Assembly: GCA_035578905.1 (NCBI GenBank)
Contig: JAQJVL010000177.1
Coordinates: 954,615-1,018,614, forward strand
From: Stictocephala bisonia
Lineage: Eukaryota > Arthropoda > Insecta > Hemiptera > Membracidae
DNA: 64,000 nucleotides
Direction: 5' to 3'
Shown here: one piece after another, positions 48,691-60,093 of the stretch
How the letters are laid out: each line of letters begins with the position of its first letter
How positions within the stretch are numbered: position 1 is the first letter of the stretch
Program-made: the position numbers and the translations under genes
The notes under the pieces: generated by a model
Databases searched by the model: none
What the model was told of the DNA's origin: nothing
Seen by the model: only the letters and a program-made list of their open reading frames with translations

Positions 48691-48758
48691 GAGTTATAGG
48701 CCTAGAGTATCTCCTTCTCTTTCCTTGTTCCCTCAAAAAACATTCTCTCTCTCTCTCT

Positions 48759-48820
<62 letters not shown>

Positions 48821-48838
48821 CTCGCTCTCGCTCCCGCA
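48691..48838. repeat. Second (CT)n tract with duplicated unique flank
   Basis: TATAGGCCTAGAGTATCTCC followed by TTCTCTTTCCTTGTTCCCTC repeats the sequence at 47053-47098 that precedes the giant tract. It then runs into another (CT)n (48746-48816) ending in CTCGCTCTCGCTC. So the flank plus seed was duplicated and only one copy expanded greatly. Confidence 0.9.
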
Positions 48839-50249
48839 CTCAACTCATTCTGGAATAGTACCTATAGCGATTCATATTGTTTTCATGGCAACTACAGATT
48901 TAGGTAGATAGTGTTAGCTGACAGCTTTTACCAGTTTATATTCTTATAAACTGAGTTTGTTCTGTTCATAGATATGGTGTGACAAGGGTGAAAGACGGCT
49001 TCAAGGATCTCTTCGTTACCAAAAGGGCTGGACAAGTAAGGTCTCTCAAGGTTTAGGGACACACTATCCAGTATAATGCTCTCCCAGTGAGCCTAGGGTA
49101 TTGAATTATGTATAATCTAAATTCTCTTGAGGAACGTCTACATAATGAGAATCGGTATCGCACCTCTAAAGTCGTGTACACTAATTGTTAGCATCCCACC
49201 TATAGACCGGTAAGGCGTAGGAAGTGTGGTGTCTAATGCTTTCAGCCCGTGATAACGGAGTCGAAATGTCGAAACGCCATCCGCCTTTATCCGAGTGGCC
49301 CTGTTGAATTACGACGTGTCCCCCCCAGATAACAGGCACGGACTACAAGACGAAAATTAGACTTGTCATTAGATAAACAGTCGGTGGGGAGAATATCAAA
49401 CAGTCTGTGGGGCGGTTGGGTCAGTCTCGACCTCTGTCCTCGGTGGATGTGAAATAATTATTTCGAAAACAGAACATGAAACTGACTGTGCGATGTCTGA
49501 AACTGCTTTCTCTGCAGAAAGGTGATGTGTTCCAGTTTAGTTGTCATTGTTTTAACTTCAGTGGGAGGAGGAAGGCAGGGGTGGTTGGCAATTTTGAATA
49601 TACTCTAAGCATATACGTATTTAACTAATTTCCGATAAAAAAACATAATTGATTTGTGATTTTGTAGATATTTCAATGTATTGTTTTGTTGATTTTTATT
49701 TAAATATCTGTGGAATGCATTCACATAAAATTGAACAAACTAAAATGCAATCAACAATTGAGCATTTAGTAAAGAATTTGTGAAATTAAAGTGGTCAAAA
49801 TTGGTTTGTGAACAAATGCTTTAAAGGATCATCAGTGGAGCTGCTGTGTTTCTGCTTGATTTGAGAAAAATTAGCATTGGTGTGAGATAGATTCCTGCTG
49901 GCTGGAAAACTTCAATTTACCAGAATTTGTAATCACTTCAACCCCTTTGAGTAACATGTTAGAAATTAATAATCTGTGCTTGCCTCGAATGAAACAGTAT
50001 TTTATATAGCTGTAGTTCAATCTGAAGATAAACAGAGATCGTTAACCCTTCCGCATATCTCATGGAGTTTGGCGACGGAAAGTGGGGGGTAGGGGTAGAT
50101 TTATAGTGTAATTGATCAAAAAGGTAGGTTCGCCTAGACAAATTAACAGCATTATGATGGGAAAGGTCCGGTACCATTGGTGTTGGCGCCGGCGTTCTGC
50201 GAGCGGGGCTCTTGTCAAGAAAATACGATAATGTCGGCCTTTCTGAGCT
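48839..50249. other. Unique non-coding segment
   Basis: 48950-49450 is less AT-biased; a C-run is near 49320-49327. No open frame with recognisable content. A frame on the minus strand at 49959-50330 runs into the MITE and is not called. Confidence 0.4.
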
Positions 50250-50258
50250 TACGGACCC

Positions 50259-50637
50259 GGATACACGAAAAATACGTACAGCGAAAAATGCGTACACCAG
50301 GAATCTTGCGAAATATGCGTACAGGATCAAGTTTTGACAGATGACGAGGGTAACCTATGACGTCACAACAATTAGATAGGCGAAAAATGCTTACAACTTT
50401 TAGGGCAAATGGATCTTTTACAACAATTGAATTACTGTATATAAATGCGTTTACCTCTAAAATAAATATGAATGTCGCTTAGTTTCTTGGGATTGGAGAA
50501 CCTAACCTTACCTAACCTAACCTAACCTAATTTCGCTGTACGCATCTTTCATGTCACCGGGTAGAATACTTACCCTCGTCAAATACCACTATTTCCTTCT
50601 GTACGCATATTTCGTTGTACGCATCTTTTGTGCCACC
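50259..50637 (-). mobile_element. MITE copy 2, unexpanded
   Basis: Flanked by TACGGACCC at 50250-50258 and 50638-50646 (9-bp match; 8 bp would fit copy 1). Read on the minus strand it begins GGTGGCACAAAAGATGCGTA and ends CGTGTATCC, colinear with 37100-38087 except for the lack of the repeat array. It contains (CCTAA)n at about 50508-50535 and TGACGTCA at about 50359-50366. Confidence 0.92.
50508..50536. repeat. Short (CCTAA)n insect telomere-type tract inside the MITE
   Basis: CCTTACCTAACCTAACCTAA is the complement of (TTAGG)n, the usual arthropod telomere repeat. The paired MITE copy has the decayed TTAGGTTGGGTTAGG at 37857-37871, so the tract belonged to the element before it spread. Confidence 0.8.
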
Positions 50638-50646
50638 TACGGACCC

Positions 50647-52855
50647 TATGAAGACCACCACTCTTGATCTTACGTGTAAGCAGTTCTTGAAGGATTACCT
50701 ACGTACAACCACAACGTTCTATTTATGTTTAACTCTTGACATATTTAACTCTTGGTGGATTCAATTCTACCTCCCTTGACTTGTCGCCATCCCTTCCGGT
50801 GGTCAATATAGTGTGTATTATCGTCACACAGGCTGTTTGGAATGTATCGGTGTTTCTGTATATAAGTTGGTTTTACGTGTTTTCTGTGATAAGTTTTCTT
50901 ACGTTGTTTATGTTTTAAGTGCTTGTCGGTAATGTACATAACTTATTTATTTATTCTAAAGTACAGTTTAAATTGCTTACATTATTATGTTGTGTGAAGT
51001 TCCGCTCATCCGACGAACGCTAGGGATAGACACAGTCCGCCCTCCTGACGCCAGGCTCGCATCTGTAGATTACTCTCTCGCCACTCGTCAATTTTGTTTG
51101 CCCTTTTCGGCAATTATGTCTACAAACTGAGTACTTTCCCAGCGACTCATAACCGCGCACGTAACCCTAATTAACGGCCCTTTATCAAATTACGGATAAT
51201 TTGCGACTCGTTGTACCTGGGCCGACAATAATCGGCGACCTTTCCCTCTGGGAAAATTATCGACCCATTATCCTCATCACCGTTTTGGCCAAATTTTAGC
51301 AAATAATGGAATGATCGATTATTGGTATCGGCCCAAATGTGCGGCGCCTTTTATTAATAAGTTCGGCTGTTTTTAGACCGGAACCTTTTTGAAATTTTGG
51401 AATTAAATTATTGGAGTGAATTTTTTGGAAATTTCTGTTTACAGTAATTGTATCGTTCCTTCTGCAAGCCTGCGCTGTTGTGTTGATTTCTATTCATTGC
51501 CACGTAACGGCTTTATAAAAAATTGTATTTCCAATCCAGCCGGTAGTGCAACAGAAGTTTAATATACATAGTAAGTTCAATGTTTTAATGTTATATGTGT
51601 GAAATTGTGTAGGACTGCTTTATCGTTTTTCAATTTTCTAAAGTTTGTTACTATCATTGGAAGTATATTTAATTTTTTTTTTCTTCAAATACTTGATGTA
51701 TAGAATAGCACCGATGAAGAGTGCAAATCGTAGGCTAAATAATGTAGGCCTACAACTGACAAAATTACGATTTTATTTCTATAATATAGGCCAATTTCAA
51801 AAGAATATTTTGAAATTGAGAACTGCAATATGCTTTATACTATTAACTAAATAAACATTGGGGGCCTATGCCTGTCTAAAAAAAGTTTATACATTTTAAA
51901 TAGTTTGAATAAAATATGACTTTTAAACATCATTCAAAATTCCAGGAGAAATGTGTAGATTACTCTGAACAATTTATTAAATTCCCCAATTTATTAAAAT
52001 ATTTCTTAAGTTTTTTGACGATTAAAATTCAGGTGGAGTCGGAATATTTTTGAAGTAGATAAACAGCCATATAACCCTATTTATTTATTATTATAATATT
52101 AATCAGTTTTATATATTAGGCTATATATAAAATCGTCCCTACAACAAGGGCTACATTGTTGCACACTCCAACCCTTAGAAATCGATATCTCTTCATATCT
52201 AGATCAGTAGAGTGTTTTAAAAAAATAATGAAGGTACAACAAATTAATTTCAACTTGTTCAGAATATTACATATCCATCAATGCACACAAATCACTAGTA
52301 ATCTAATAAAGACAACGCCGTTGAAATAAGAAAAGCGACCGCTTTAGGAAATCATAACTTGTTCTTTAGCTCGGCGCTTGGGTAAATGATAGCAAGGATT
52401 ATATAAATTCCTGAAATCCTTTAATTCCCAAACAAAGGGCAGCGAGGACGACCACAATATGGTCTTTTATTGGCATTCCTGGGCCAATCAGGGCAGAATT
52501 ATTGTGGCTGGAGGCTGCTGGAGAATGCCCTCTGGAACTCCTTCCACTAATTAAGAAGTAGTTCGTTAGCCGCTGGAGATCCGGAATAGCTGTGAACTGG
52601 TCATTTGTTTTCAGTAAAAAAAACCCGTGTTCCGAGTCTATGAATATGGAACAGATTGTGAGATATAAGGTCAAATCGCGGTTATTTATTACTGTTTTTA
52701 AATGTTTAAGACACATTTTAAAAAAGGAGCTGTAACACGGTAAATAAATAAGATTACAATTGAATTGTGAATGAATACGTCAATTGTAGCCTCCAGAAAC
52801 AGAATTTAAGTAGACTTCAAATAAGTTTGGAATATTGGATATGAAACACCCAAAG
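50647..52855. other. Unique non-coding segment with two motif-rich islands
   Basis: 51000-51400 (CCCTAATTAACGGCCC, TCGGCCCAAATG) and 52330-52640 (GGCCAATCAGGGCAG, AATTATTGTGGC, CACTAATTAAG) are less AT-biased and carry TAAT, CCAAT and Runx-like words. They are candidate regulatory DNA by composition only. Elsewhere AT-rich with nothing recognised. Confidence 0.3.
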
Positions 52856-53145
52856 ATCTTTTGTGTATTATAAGGCGAATATGAACGATTATATGAGTGT
52901 GGATGACCTGTGTAGTCTGGTTACTAACTGAGTTCGGCAGTTCCTTAGAAAGAGTAATTTATTAATAGCCAAACAGCCATGACTTTTAAGGGACCTACTG
53001 CTTTGCGTGGAATACGAACCACGTAGTATTGGCCTGATTTTCAACTAATATAGGCAAGTCTGATACAGTACTCAGTTTTCTTCCGTACACAACAGCCGGA
53101 CTCTGACTACCACCCAACACAGACAGTCTTAATTTTTGTCACTGT
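52856..53145 (+). repeat. Dispersed repeat family R1, copy
   Basis: Begins TATAAGGCGAATATGAACG, then GTTACTAACTGAG, CCTTAGAAAGAGTAATTTA, GGGACCTACTGCTTTGCGTG, ACGAACCACGTAGTATTGGC and CGGACTCTGACTACCACCC. Ends near ACACAGACAG. The 3' block seen at 41450-41520 is absent. Confidence 0.78.
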
Positions 53146-53394
53146 TTACGATAATTTTTAATAAATAATATTATAATTCAAATAAAATCATGATTTCGAA
53201 GTCAACATATAGCAGAGCATTGTATTCAATCAATTCACTTTACAATTATTTATTTACGATCAAACGCTGGAAAAAGTAAACTTACTGTCTGAAAACGAAA
53301 TGTTGAGAAAAATTAACTAATTAAATAGAAAAGTTGAGAAATGTTATGTCAGTTTTTTTTCTTTATTGGGTTGTTTTATATTAGTTAGTTAGAG

Positions 53395-54967
53395 TGGGTT
53401 ATGTTGTATTAGGTTAGGTTAGGTTGAGTTTGGTTTTGTTAAATTAGATTAGATTATATTAAGTAGTTATGTTGGGTTTTGTTAGGTTAGCTTGTGTTAT
53501 ATTAGTTATGTTGGTCGGTTAAGTTGTGTTAAATTAGGTTATGTTAGGTTAAGTTATGTTGGGTTTTGTTAGGTTAGCTTGTGTTATATTAGTTATGTTG
53601 GTCGGTTAAGTTGTGTTAAATTAGGTTATGTTAGGTTAAGTTATGTTGGGTTTTGTTAGGTTAGCTTGTGTTATATTAGTTATGTTGGTCGGTTAAGTTG
53701 TGTTAAATTAGGTTATGTTAGGTTAAGTTATGTTGGGTTTTGTTAGGTTAGCTTGTGTTATATTAGTTATGTTGGTCGGTTAAGTTGTGTTAAATTAGGT
53801 TATGTTAGGTTAAGTTATGTTGGGTTTTGTTAGGTTAGCTTGTGTTATATTAGTTATGTTGGTCGGTTAAGTTGTGTTAAATTAGGTTATGTTAGGTTAA
53901 GTTATGTTGGGTTTTGTTAGGTTAGCTTGTGTTATATTAGTTATGTTGGTCGGTTAAGTTGTACTAAATTAGGTTATATTAGGTTAAGTTATGTTGAGTT
54001 TTGTTAGGTTAGCTTGTGTTATATTAGTTATGTTGGTCGGTTAAGTTGTACTAAATTAGGTTATATTAGGTTAAGTTATGTTGGGTTTTGTTAGGTTAGC
54101 TTGTGTTATATTAGTTATGTTGGTCGGTTAAGTTGTACTAAATTAGGTTATATTAGGTTAAGTTATGTTGGGTTTTGTTAGGTTAGCTTGTGTTATATTA
54201 GTTATGTTGGTAGGTTAAGTTGTACTAAATTAGGTTATGTTAGGTTAAGTTATGTTGGGTTTTGTTAGATTAGCTTGTGTTATATTAGTTATGTTGGTAG
54301 GTTAAGTTGTACTAAATTAGGTTATGTTAGGTTAAGTTATGTTGGGTTTTGTTAGGTTAGCTTGTGTTATATTAGTTATGTTGGTCGGTTAAGTTGTGTA
54401 AATTAGGTAATGTTAGGTTAAGTTATGTTGGGTTTTGTTAGGTTAGCTTGTGTTATATTAGTTATGTTGGTCGGTTAAGTTGTGTTAAATTAGGTTATGT
54501 TAGGTTAAGTTATGTTGGGTTTTGTTAGGTTAGCTTGTGTTATATTAGTTATGTTGGTCAGTTAAGTTGTACTAAATTAGGTTATGTTAGGTTAAGTTAT
54601 GTTGGGTTTTGTTAGGTTAGCTTGTGTTATATTAGTTATGTTGGTATGTTAAGTTGTACTAAATTACGTTATGTTAGGTTAAGTTATGTTGGGTTTTGTT
54701 AGGTTAGCTTGTGTTATATTAGTTATGTTGGTCGGTTAAATTGTGTAAATTAGGTTATGTTAGGTTAAGTTATGTTGGGTTTTGTTAGGTTAGCTTGTGT
54801 TATATTAGTTATGTTGGTCGGTTAAGTTGTGTAAATTAGGTTATGTTAGGTTAAGTTATGTTGGGTTTTGTTAGATTAGCTTGTGTTGTGTATTAGTTAT
54901 GTTGGTCGGTTAAGTTGTGTTAAATTAGGTTATGTTAGGTTAAGTTATGTTGGGTTTTGTTAGGTTA
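53395..54967. repeat. 87-bp TTAGG-derived satellite (about 17 units)
   Basis: The array starts after (TTAGG)3-like TTAGGTTAGGTTAGG at 53410-53424. CTTGTG anchors at 53491, 53578 and 53665 show an 87-bp period; later units are 86-87 bp. Units are T/G-rich and built from GTTA, GGTTA and TTAGGTTA words (for example TTAGGTTAGCTTGTG and TTATGTTAGGTTAAG). A sub-block around 53950-54330 carries the variant GTACTAAATT in place of GTGTTAAATT. Low C content throughout. No coding frame. Confidence 0.95.
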
Positions 54968-55530
54968 GATTAGGGTAGGTTGTATTAGGTTAGTTTGGTG
55001 TCATATTAGTTATAGGAAATTAAGTTATGTTAGGTTAGGTTATGTTAGATTAGGGTAGGTTGTATTAGGTTAGTTTGGTGTCATATTAGTTATAGGAAAT
55101 TAAGTTATGTTAGGTTAGGTTATGTTAGATTAGGGTAGGTTGTGTTAGGTTAGTTTGGTGTCATATTAGTAATAGGAAATTAAGTTATGTTAGGTTAGGT
55201 TATGTTAGATTAGGGTAGGTTGTGTTAGGTTAGTTTGGTGTCATATTAGTAATAGGAAATTAAGTTATGTTAGGTTAGGTTATGTTAGATTAGGGTAGGT
55301 TGTGTTAGGTTAGTTTGGTATTATATTAGTTATAGGAAATTAAGTTATGTTAGGTTAGGTTATGTTAGATTAGGGTAGGTTGTGTTAGGTTAGTTTGGTA
55401 TTATATTAGTTATAGGAAATTAAGTTATGTTAGGTTAGGTTATGTTAGATTAGGGTAGGTTGTGTTAGGTTAGTTTGGTATTATATTAGTTATAGGAAAT
55501 TAAGTTATGTTAGGTCGGGTAACGTGGAGT
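54968..55530. repeat. 80-bp TTAGG-derived satellite (7 units)
   Basis: GATTAGGGTAGG lies at 54968, 55048, 55128, 55208, 55288, 55368 and 55448, an exact 80-bp period with no indels. Each unit has TTATGTTAGGTTAGGTTATG, so a TTAGGTTAGG core is kept, and TAGTTTGGTRTYATATTAG. It abuts the 87-bp array and shares its word vocabulary. Changes (GTGTCATATTAG to GTATTATATTAG) move along the array in blocks. Confidence 0.95.
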
Positions 55531-56624
55531 TTGATTAGGTTATGTTCTATTATGTTGGGTTAGGTTCAATGTCAATTAGGAGATGTGTGGGCCAAGCACG
55601 TAAGATCTACTGTACGTATGGAAGAGTGAGCATAACAACCCTGCTACCCTGCATTACGCATAAGAAGCAATAAAAAAAAAAAAAAAAAAAACACCCCCGC
55701 CCACACAAGAAAGAAAATTCTCAGTCAAACTTTGAGTGACACATTCTTCTGCCACATTAGTGGGGGCTACTTGGCAAAGTGTTTCCCGACTCTCGCACGC
55801 ACCTCGACGTGACTGACATCAGACGTGAACGTCCCATAAAAACACCAATAAACACAGAGCCACTAAATCCCTTTGACACAACCTCATTTGAACTATTCCA
55901 GTTCACTTTTGTCTCACGACGATAATTCCCGCGTGTGTTTTAATTAGCCCGGACACCGCAGTCTTGGCGTCAGCGCCACCGTCGCTTTCACCAGCACATT
56001 AATACGCCCACATATTAGCTCCCTTTGCGAGATGCATATTAGATATGTTTATTTTACTCACAGTTTATTTCCAGATGTTAATCAAGTTGCGATTTTTCTT
56101 GGCCTCCTCGGACGGGCATTAATCACGCGAGAGGAAAATAAAAGTCCGTTCACAAAAGTGTGACTCACTTCGGGCTTTGAAGAAGACGGGGTATTTTGGG
56201 AGTCGTTAAAATAAATTAGCAGTCGATGGCAAAAGGAGGATCTGTTATTTCATATAAATTTGACAAGTCTTCTAAAATTTCGGTAATTTTGGTTTTTGTA
56301 GTCTGAATCGGTTTAAACCCAGTTTGAACGTAATAGGCCTATACAGATACGAGAGTACAATGTAGGTCTACAATATACATTAGCGTAATGTAATATAGCA
56401 GTAAAAAAAAAAAACACTTTTTTGTTAGGACACATCTTATTTCAAAATATGTTCACGAATTTTGAACATGTCATTCATGTGCAGTATTTTTATATTCATA
56501 ATAATAATTCATCGATTCATATTTAATGTGATTCTAATTGGGGTTTCCGATTTTCTGGTGTTTTCGTTTCAATTAATTGTTGTTTTAGAACAGTTAATTA
56601 TAAGTACTTAAATACTTGTGAATT
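55531..56624. other. Unique segment with a possible regulatory island
   Basis: A poly-A run lies at 55672-55691. 55900-56220 is less AT-biased and holds TTTTAATTAGCCCGG, ACATTAATACGCC and GCATTAATCACGCG words, again homeodomain-like. Otherwise AT-rich and unrecognised. Confidence 0.3.
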
Positions 56625-56845
56625 GGAGAGAGATGAATGAAATGAGATAAGATGATGAGATACGAGAAGATTTTGAAATAGAGATGAAGTGGAATGAGCA
56701 GAGATAAGATAGACGTGAAATAAGGTAAGTGAAGGTGAGACGAAATGGAACAAAGTGCAGTGTATTGATGAAGTGGAATGCTATGGGATTAGACGAATTT
56801 AAATCGGGCGAGGTAAAATAAAAGTGAAGTGAGCGCTTAGACATA
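56625..56845 (-). repeat. GAGAT/GAAATG low-complexity tract
   Basis: Degenerate five- and ten-base words (ATGAAATGAGATAAGATGAT, GAAGTGGAATGAG) fill 220 bases. The complementary strand vocabulary (ATTTCATCTC, CATTCCACTT) appears in plus orientation at 57430-58015, so the two tracts are inverted relatives. Confidence 0.65.
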
Positions 56846-57113
56846 ATGAAGTTGTGTTAAATGTGATTGTGAACAATTTACAAACATAAAAATTTTAAAA
56901 ATTTAAATACGCTAAGTAATTAATACTCTTCATTATAATACGTACGAAATTAAACATATTTTATGTAAAAAAAATTAAAAATTTGTTTTATTTGTTTAGC
57001 TATGTCTTATGGAGAATATATCCAAGAAAACCAACCACTCCACCCTCGCTATAGGGGGTATTTCTAAACGGAAGCAAACACTCCACGAGGTCGAACAGTA
57101 CAAAGATGCGACA
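56846..57113. other. Non-coding spacer
   Basis: AT-rich with no recognised feature; grades into the motif block at 57114. Confidence 0.4.
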
Positions 57114-57221
57114 GAAGTGTTACGGGTGTCAGTGACGCTGTGGTAAAACACGGGACAAACAGCCCTTCCACCCTTCCACCCCTCGCCTGAGAGAGCTCTG
57201 TTAATTGTCGTAATTACAATC
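57114..57221 (+). promoter_or_regulatory. Duplicated non-coding block with TAATTA motifs, copy 1
   Basis: GGGTGTCAGTGACGCTGTGG, then a C-rich CCTTCCACCC stretch, then TTAATTGTCGTAATTACAAT (57201-57220). The same order occurs at 58815-58911. The final block holds two homeodomain-type sites. A regulatory role is inferred. Confidence 0.4.
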
Positions 57222-57429
57222 CGCCAACCCTTGCCTTCTCAAGCCGTGCCGGCTCAAACATGCAAAGTGGGTCACGCCCCCTCTTCATTCATACCACTGT
57301 TTATGTTGAAACATTTCAAAGTCTCCTCAGTACGTAGACGAGAAATTTTTAATTGAAGATGGTAAAACGGAAATTATATATAAATTAATTACTGTTTATT
57401 GCTGTCTTAAACTTATCCCATTCTACACT

Positions 57430-58015
57430 ACTTTATTCTGTACAAACGTTAATTTATTTCATTTCATTTTAACTACGGAACCTCCCCTTCAATTCATATA
57501 ATCCTATATCATTCCACTTCATCAATTTCACTTCACTTTGCTACATATTGTCTCACATTCACTTATCTCATTTCTTCTTATAACGTAGGCCTATATCTTA
57601 TATCTACTCATTCCACTTTAATTATTTCATCTCAATTTAAACTCTTCTCATTCCATATCTAATTTCTTTTCATCTCTTCCCAATATTGCATACTAATCGG
57701 GAGATCCGGTTGCTGAGCGGTTTAAGGCGTCAAGACAGTGTTCCTGTGTTACAGATAGGCCTAACGCAGGCTCGTATCCTGGCATTTACTGTTAGTTTTC
57801 ATCAGTTATATTCCTTCAGCCTTGTACTCTCTGTACTGGTTATTTCCCTTAATCTGTTTAATAAGTTCCCCGCGCTTATGTATGAAGAATGGGTAGAATA
57901 GTGTTAAAAAGATCTGCCTCTCCTTAGCAAAAAAATTCCCTTTTTATTTCATCCATCTCCACGTATCTCATTTCACTTCAAATCCACTCATCTCATATCA
58001 TCTCTATTGCATATT
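57430..58015 (+). repeat. CATTTCATCTC/CATTCCACTT low-complexity tract, interrupted by a SINE
   Basis: Words such as TCATTTCATTTT, CATTCCACTTCATC, CACTTATCTCATTTC and ATCTCATATCATCTC run from 57430 to about 57680 and resume at 57945-58015. The SINE at 57695-57945 sits between them. It is the inverted counterpart of 56625-56845. Confidence 0.65.
57695..57945 (+). mobile_element. SINE with tRNA-Leu/Ser-like head, copy 2
   Basis: GGTTGCTGAGCGGTTTAAGG (A box) and GCAGGCTCGTATCCTGG (B box, decayed) are followed by a body colinear with 34697-34945 and a CTCCTTAGCAAAAAAATT tail. It inserted into the low-complexity tract around it. Confidence 0.75.
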
Positions 58016-58814
58016 TGTCAAGACGATAAGAATTTATAATTTTTAATTTCAAAGGATAATGTTCAATACAAGTTTAAAAAAACGTTGTTTTGATAAACAG
58101 CCCATAATATCTGTCTTGGGATTATATTAATGTTTATTTACATAAGTAAAGACCATTCCATAAAAGTTCGTTCGTTATCAGCGTTTACCATATTTGCATC
58201 AATGGCTAAAGAATTTTTAGACTGTATTAAACTATGTAAAATTTTGTCTACGCATGTATATCATTATTGGTACCAAATCAAGCACCAAATTATTGTTCTG
58301 TTCTTGCTTTCATTTTTCTAATCGCAGAGATGCAAGGACCGTCGTGATCTTGTTTATTAGATATTTGAGTTTTATTTTAGTCTTCTTTTCTAATAAATTT
58401 ATTTTTTACTTGACGGTTTTTTTATCGGGAAAATAAATTTAAAAATCGGATTATCCGTTTGATATTGGTCTTCTTGAGAATATATGTAAGATGGCTGAAC
58501 ACTGCAGCCCCCCCCCTCCCAGTGTCTATATACAATAGTAGTCGCATACGCTTGTAGGTAGTAAAAGCGTTTTACAAGCATATTTTAGATAAACTTTGTA
58601 AAGAAATTAAATATTAAAATATGAAACTTTGTTGGAAAGTTAATAAAGTTAAATGACAAGTCAAACGTCATGTTTTGTCGTGTTTAATCAACGATAAATG
58701 GAAGTCTGAAATTCACCCGGTTTAATCTTGAAACGACAAAAATAACAGCGAAGAAAGAAGAGCTGTTAAAAAGAAAACAATTAGTGGAAACCGAGCTGAA
58801 AGGGGGTGAGTTTG
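58016..58814. other. AT-rich non-coding segment
   Basis: A C-run at about 58507-58517. Short frames are unrecognised. No gene supported. Confidence 0.4.
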
Positions 58815-58911
58815 CGGCAAAGCGTTTAAGGGTGTCAGTGGAAGTCTCGGTGAAACAGGACAACCCCCCCTTGACCACCCTTGCCGCGCGTTAATTGCTG
58901 TAATTACAATC
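58815..58911 (+). promoter_or_regulatory. Duplicated non-coding block with TAATTA motifs, copy 2
   Basis: GGGTGTCAGTGGAAGTC, GGACAACCCCCCTTGACCACC and TTAATTGCTGTAATTACAAT (58891-58910) parallel copy 1 at 57114-57221. The last 22 bases differ at only two positions. Confidence 0.4.
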
Positions 58912-59531
58912 TCATTTGAACCCTTCTTTTGTTTAAATCGCTCTCATTTCAAAATGCAAATTAAATTGACTCCGAAATCCCTTCCTACATCTACTAAAAT
59001 TAACCCGATTTTAAAGAAGCCCATTTCTTTTTCACTTTTACAATATCACCCCCCCTCCCCCTATCTTTTGTAATACTTTCCACTCCAGCTGTTCTCTACA
59101 TTTTCCAGAGGGAAATTTAATTTTCTGCCCCTTTTCCAAGCCTCTGTATTAATTTTCACCCCTGTTTTTAAGCTTTTAATTATTTTAATGCTCTTAACGC
59201 CCGGTGTAATGCCTCATAAGCCGTGAAGCCTCGCTCTCATCTCCATTGTTTCCGCAACTTGGTTTTATCACTTCCGGATTTTGTTTATGTGCCAACTGTT
59301 GCTACTGGCCAATAAACGTAAGTTAGGCCTGATGCTTAAACGATTTTAAACTATTTTATTACACAACTACACGTCTAATAATGGTCGCGTAATTTGTATG
59401 AAGTCACTTGTAAATCACTGCATACTCACCAGGAAACTATAGTGATAAATGAATTTATTAGTGATGCACCTACTAGGTGAAAATTGGCAAAATTTAGAGG
59501 CAAAGCTATTGAAGTAAATAATAGCCTTAAT
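58912..59531. other. Non-coding segment, partly motif-rich
   Basis: 58920-59280 is pyrimidine-rich with TTTTAATTATTTTAATGC and similar words; possible extension of the regulatory-looking block. The rest is AT-rich. Confidence 0.3.
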
Positions 59532-59914
59532 AGTTTCATTACTTACTAATAGGTATCTCATCTAATAGGAATATTTGTGCCAGTAATTTGGTTAGTTAGT
59601 GAGGTCTGCTACAACAGCTGATTTAAACTGCATTACATTTACATGGGCTACACTAGCGCTCCAGTACTGGAACAATTTAACATTGCGTGAGGAATTAACT
59701 GTGTGTATATAAAAAGGACTTAACTGTGTGCTATAACTATTTTTTAAAGTAAAAAATAATGCAAAAGTGTCAATTGTAGCACTAATTATCTGAAGACAAG
59801 AATCATTATTTAAAACTTAATCAACGAACTCAAGCAAAATTACTTTTTGGCATTTGTGATGAAAACACTATTCTCCTTTATCGGCCATGATCATATTATG
59901 TTTCTCAAACAAAA

Positions 59915-59951
<37 letters not shown>

Positions 59952-60093
59952 CCAGTAGTGGAGCGCTAGTGTAGCCCCGTGTAAATGTAATGCATTTGAA
60001 ACCACCTGTAGTGGCAGGCCTCACTAACTAACCAAATTACTGGCACAAATATTCCTACTACGTGAGTTATCTATTTGTAAGTAATAATACAAT
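59532..60093. mobile_element. Foldback-like inverted repeat around a poly-T run
   Basis: 59532-59672 and 59952-60093 are inverted copies (about 140 bp each) sharing GGAATATTTGTGCCAGTAAT, TTGGTTAGTTAGTGAGG and TACACTAGCGCTCCA. The spacer of about 280 bases is AT-rich and ends in a run of 35 T (59917-59951) exactly at the start of the right arm. No coding frame. It could be a MITE with long terminal repeats or an inverted pair of SINE-like copies. No target duplication was identified. Confidence 0.8.
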
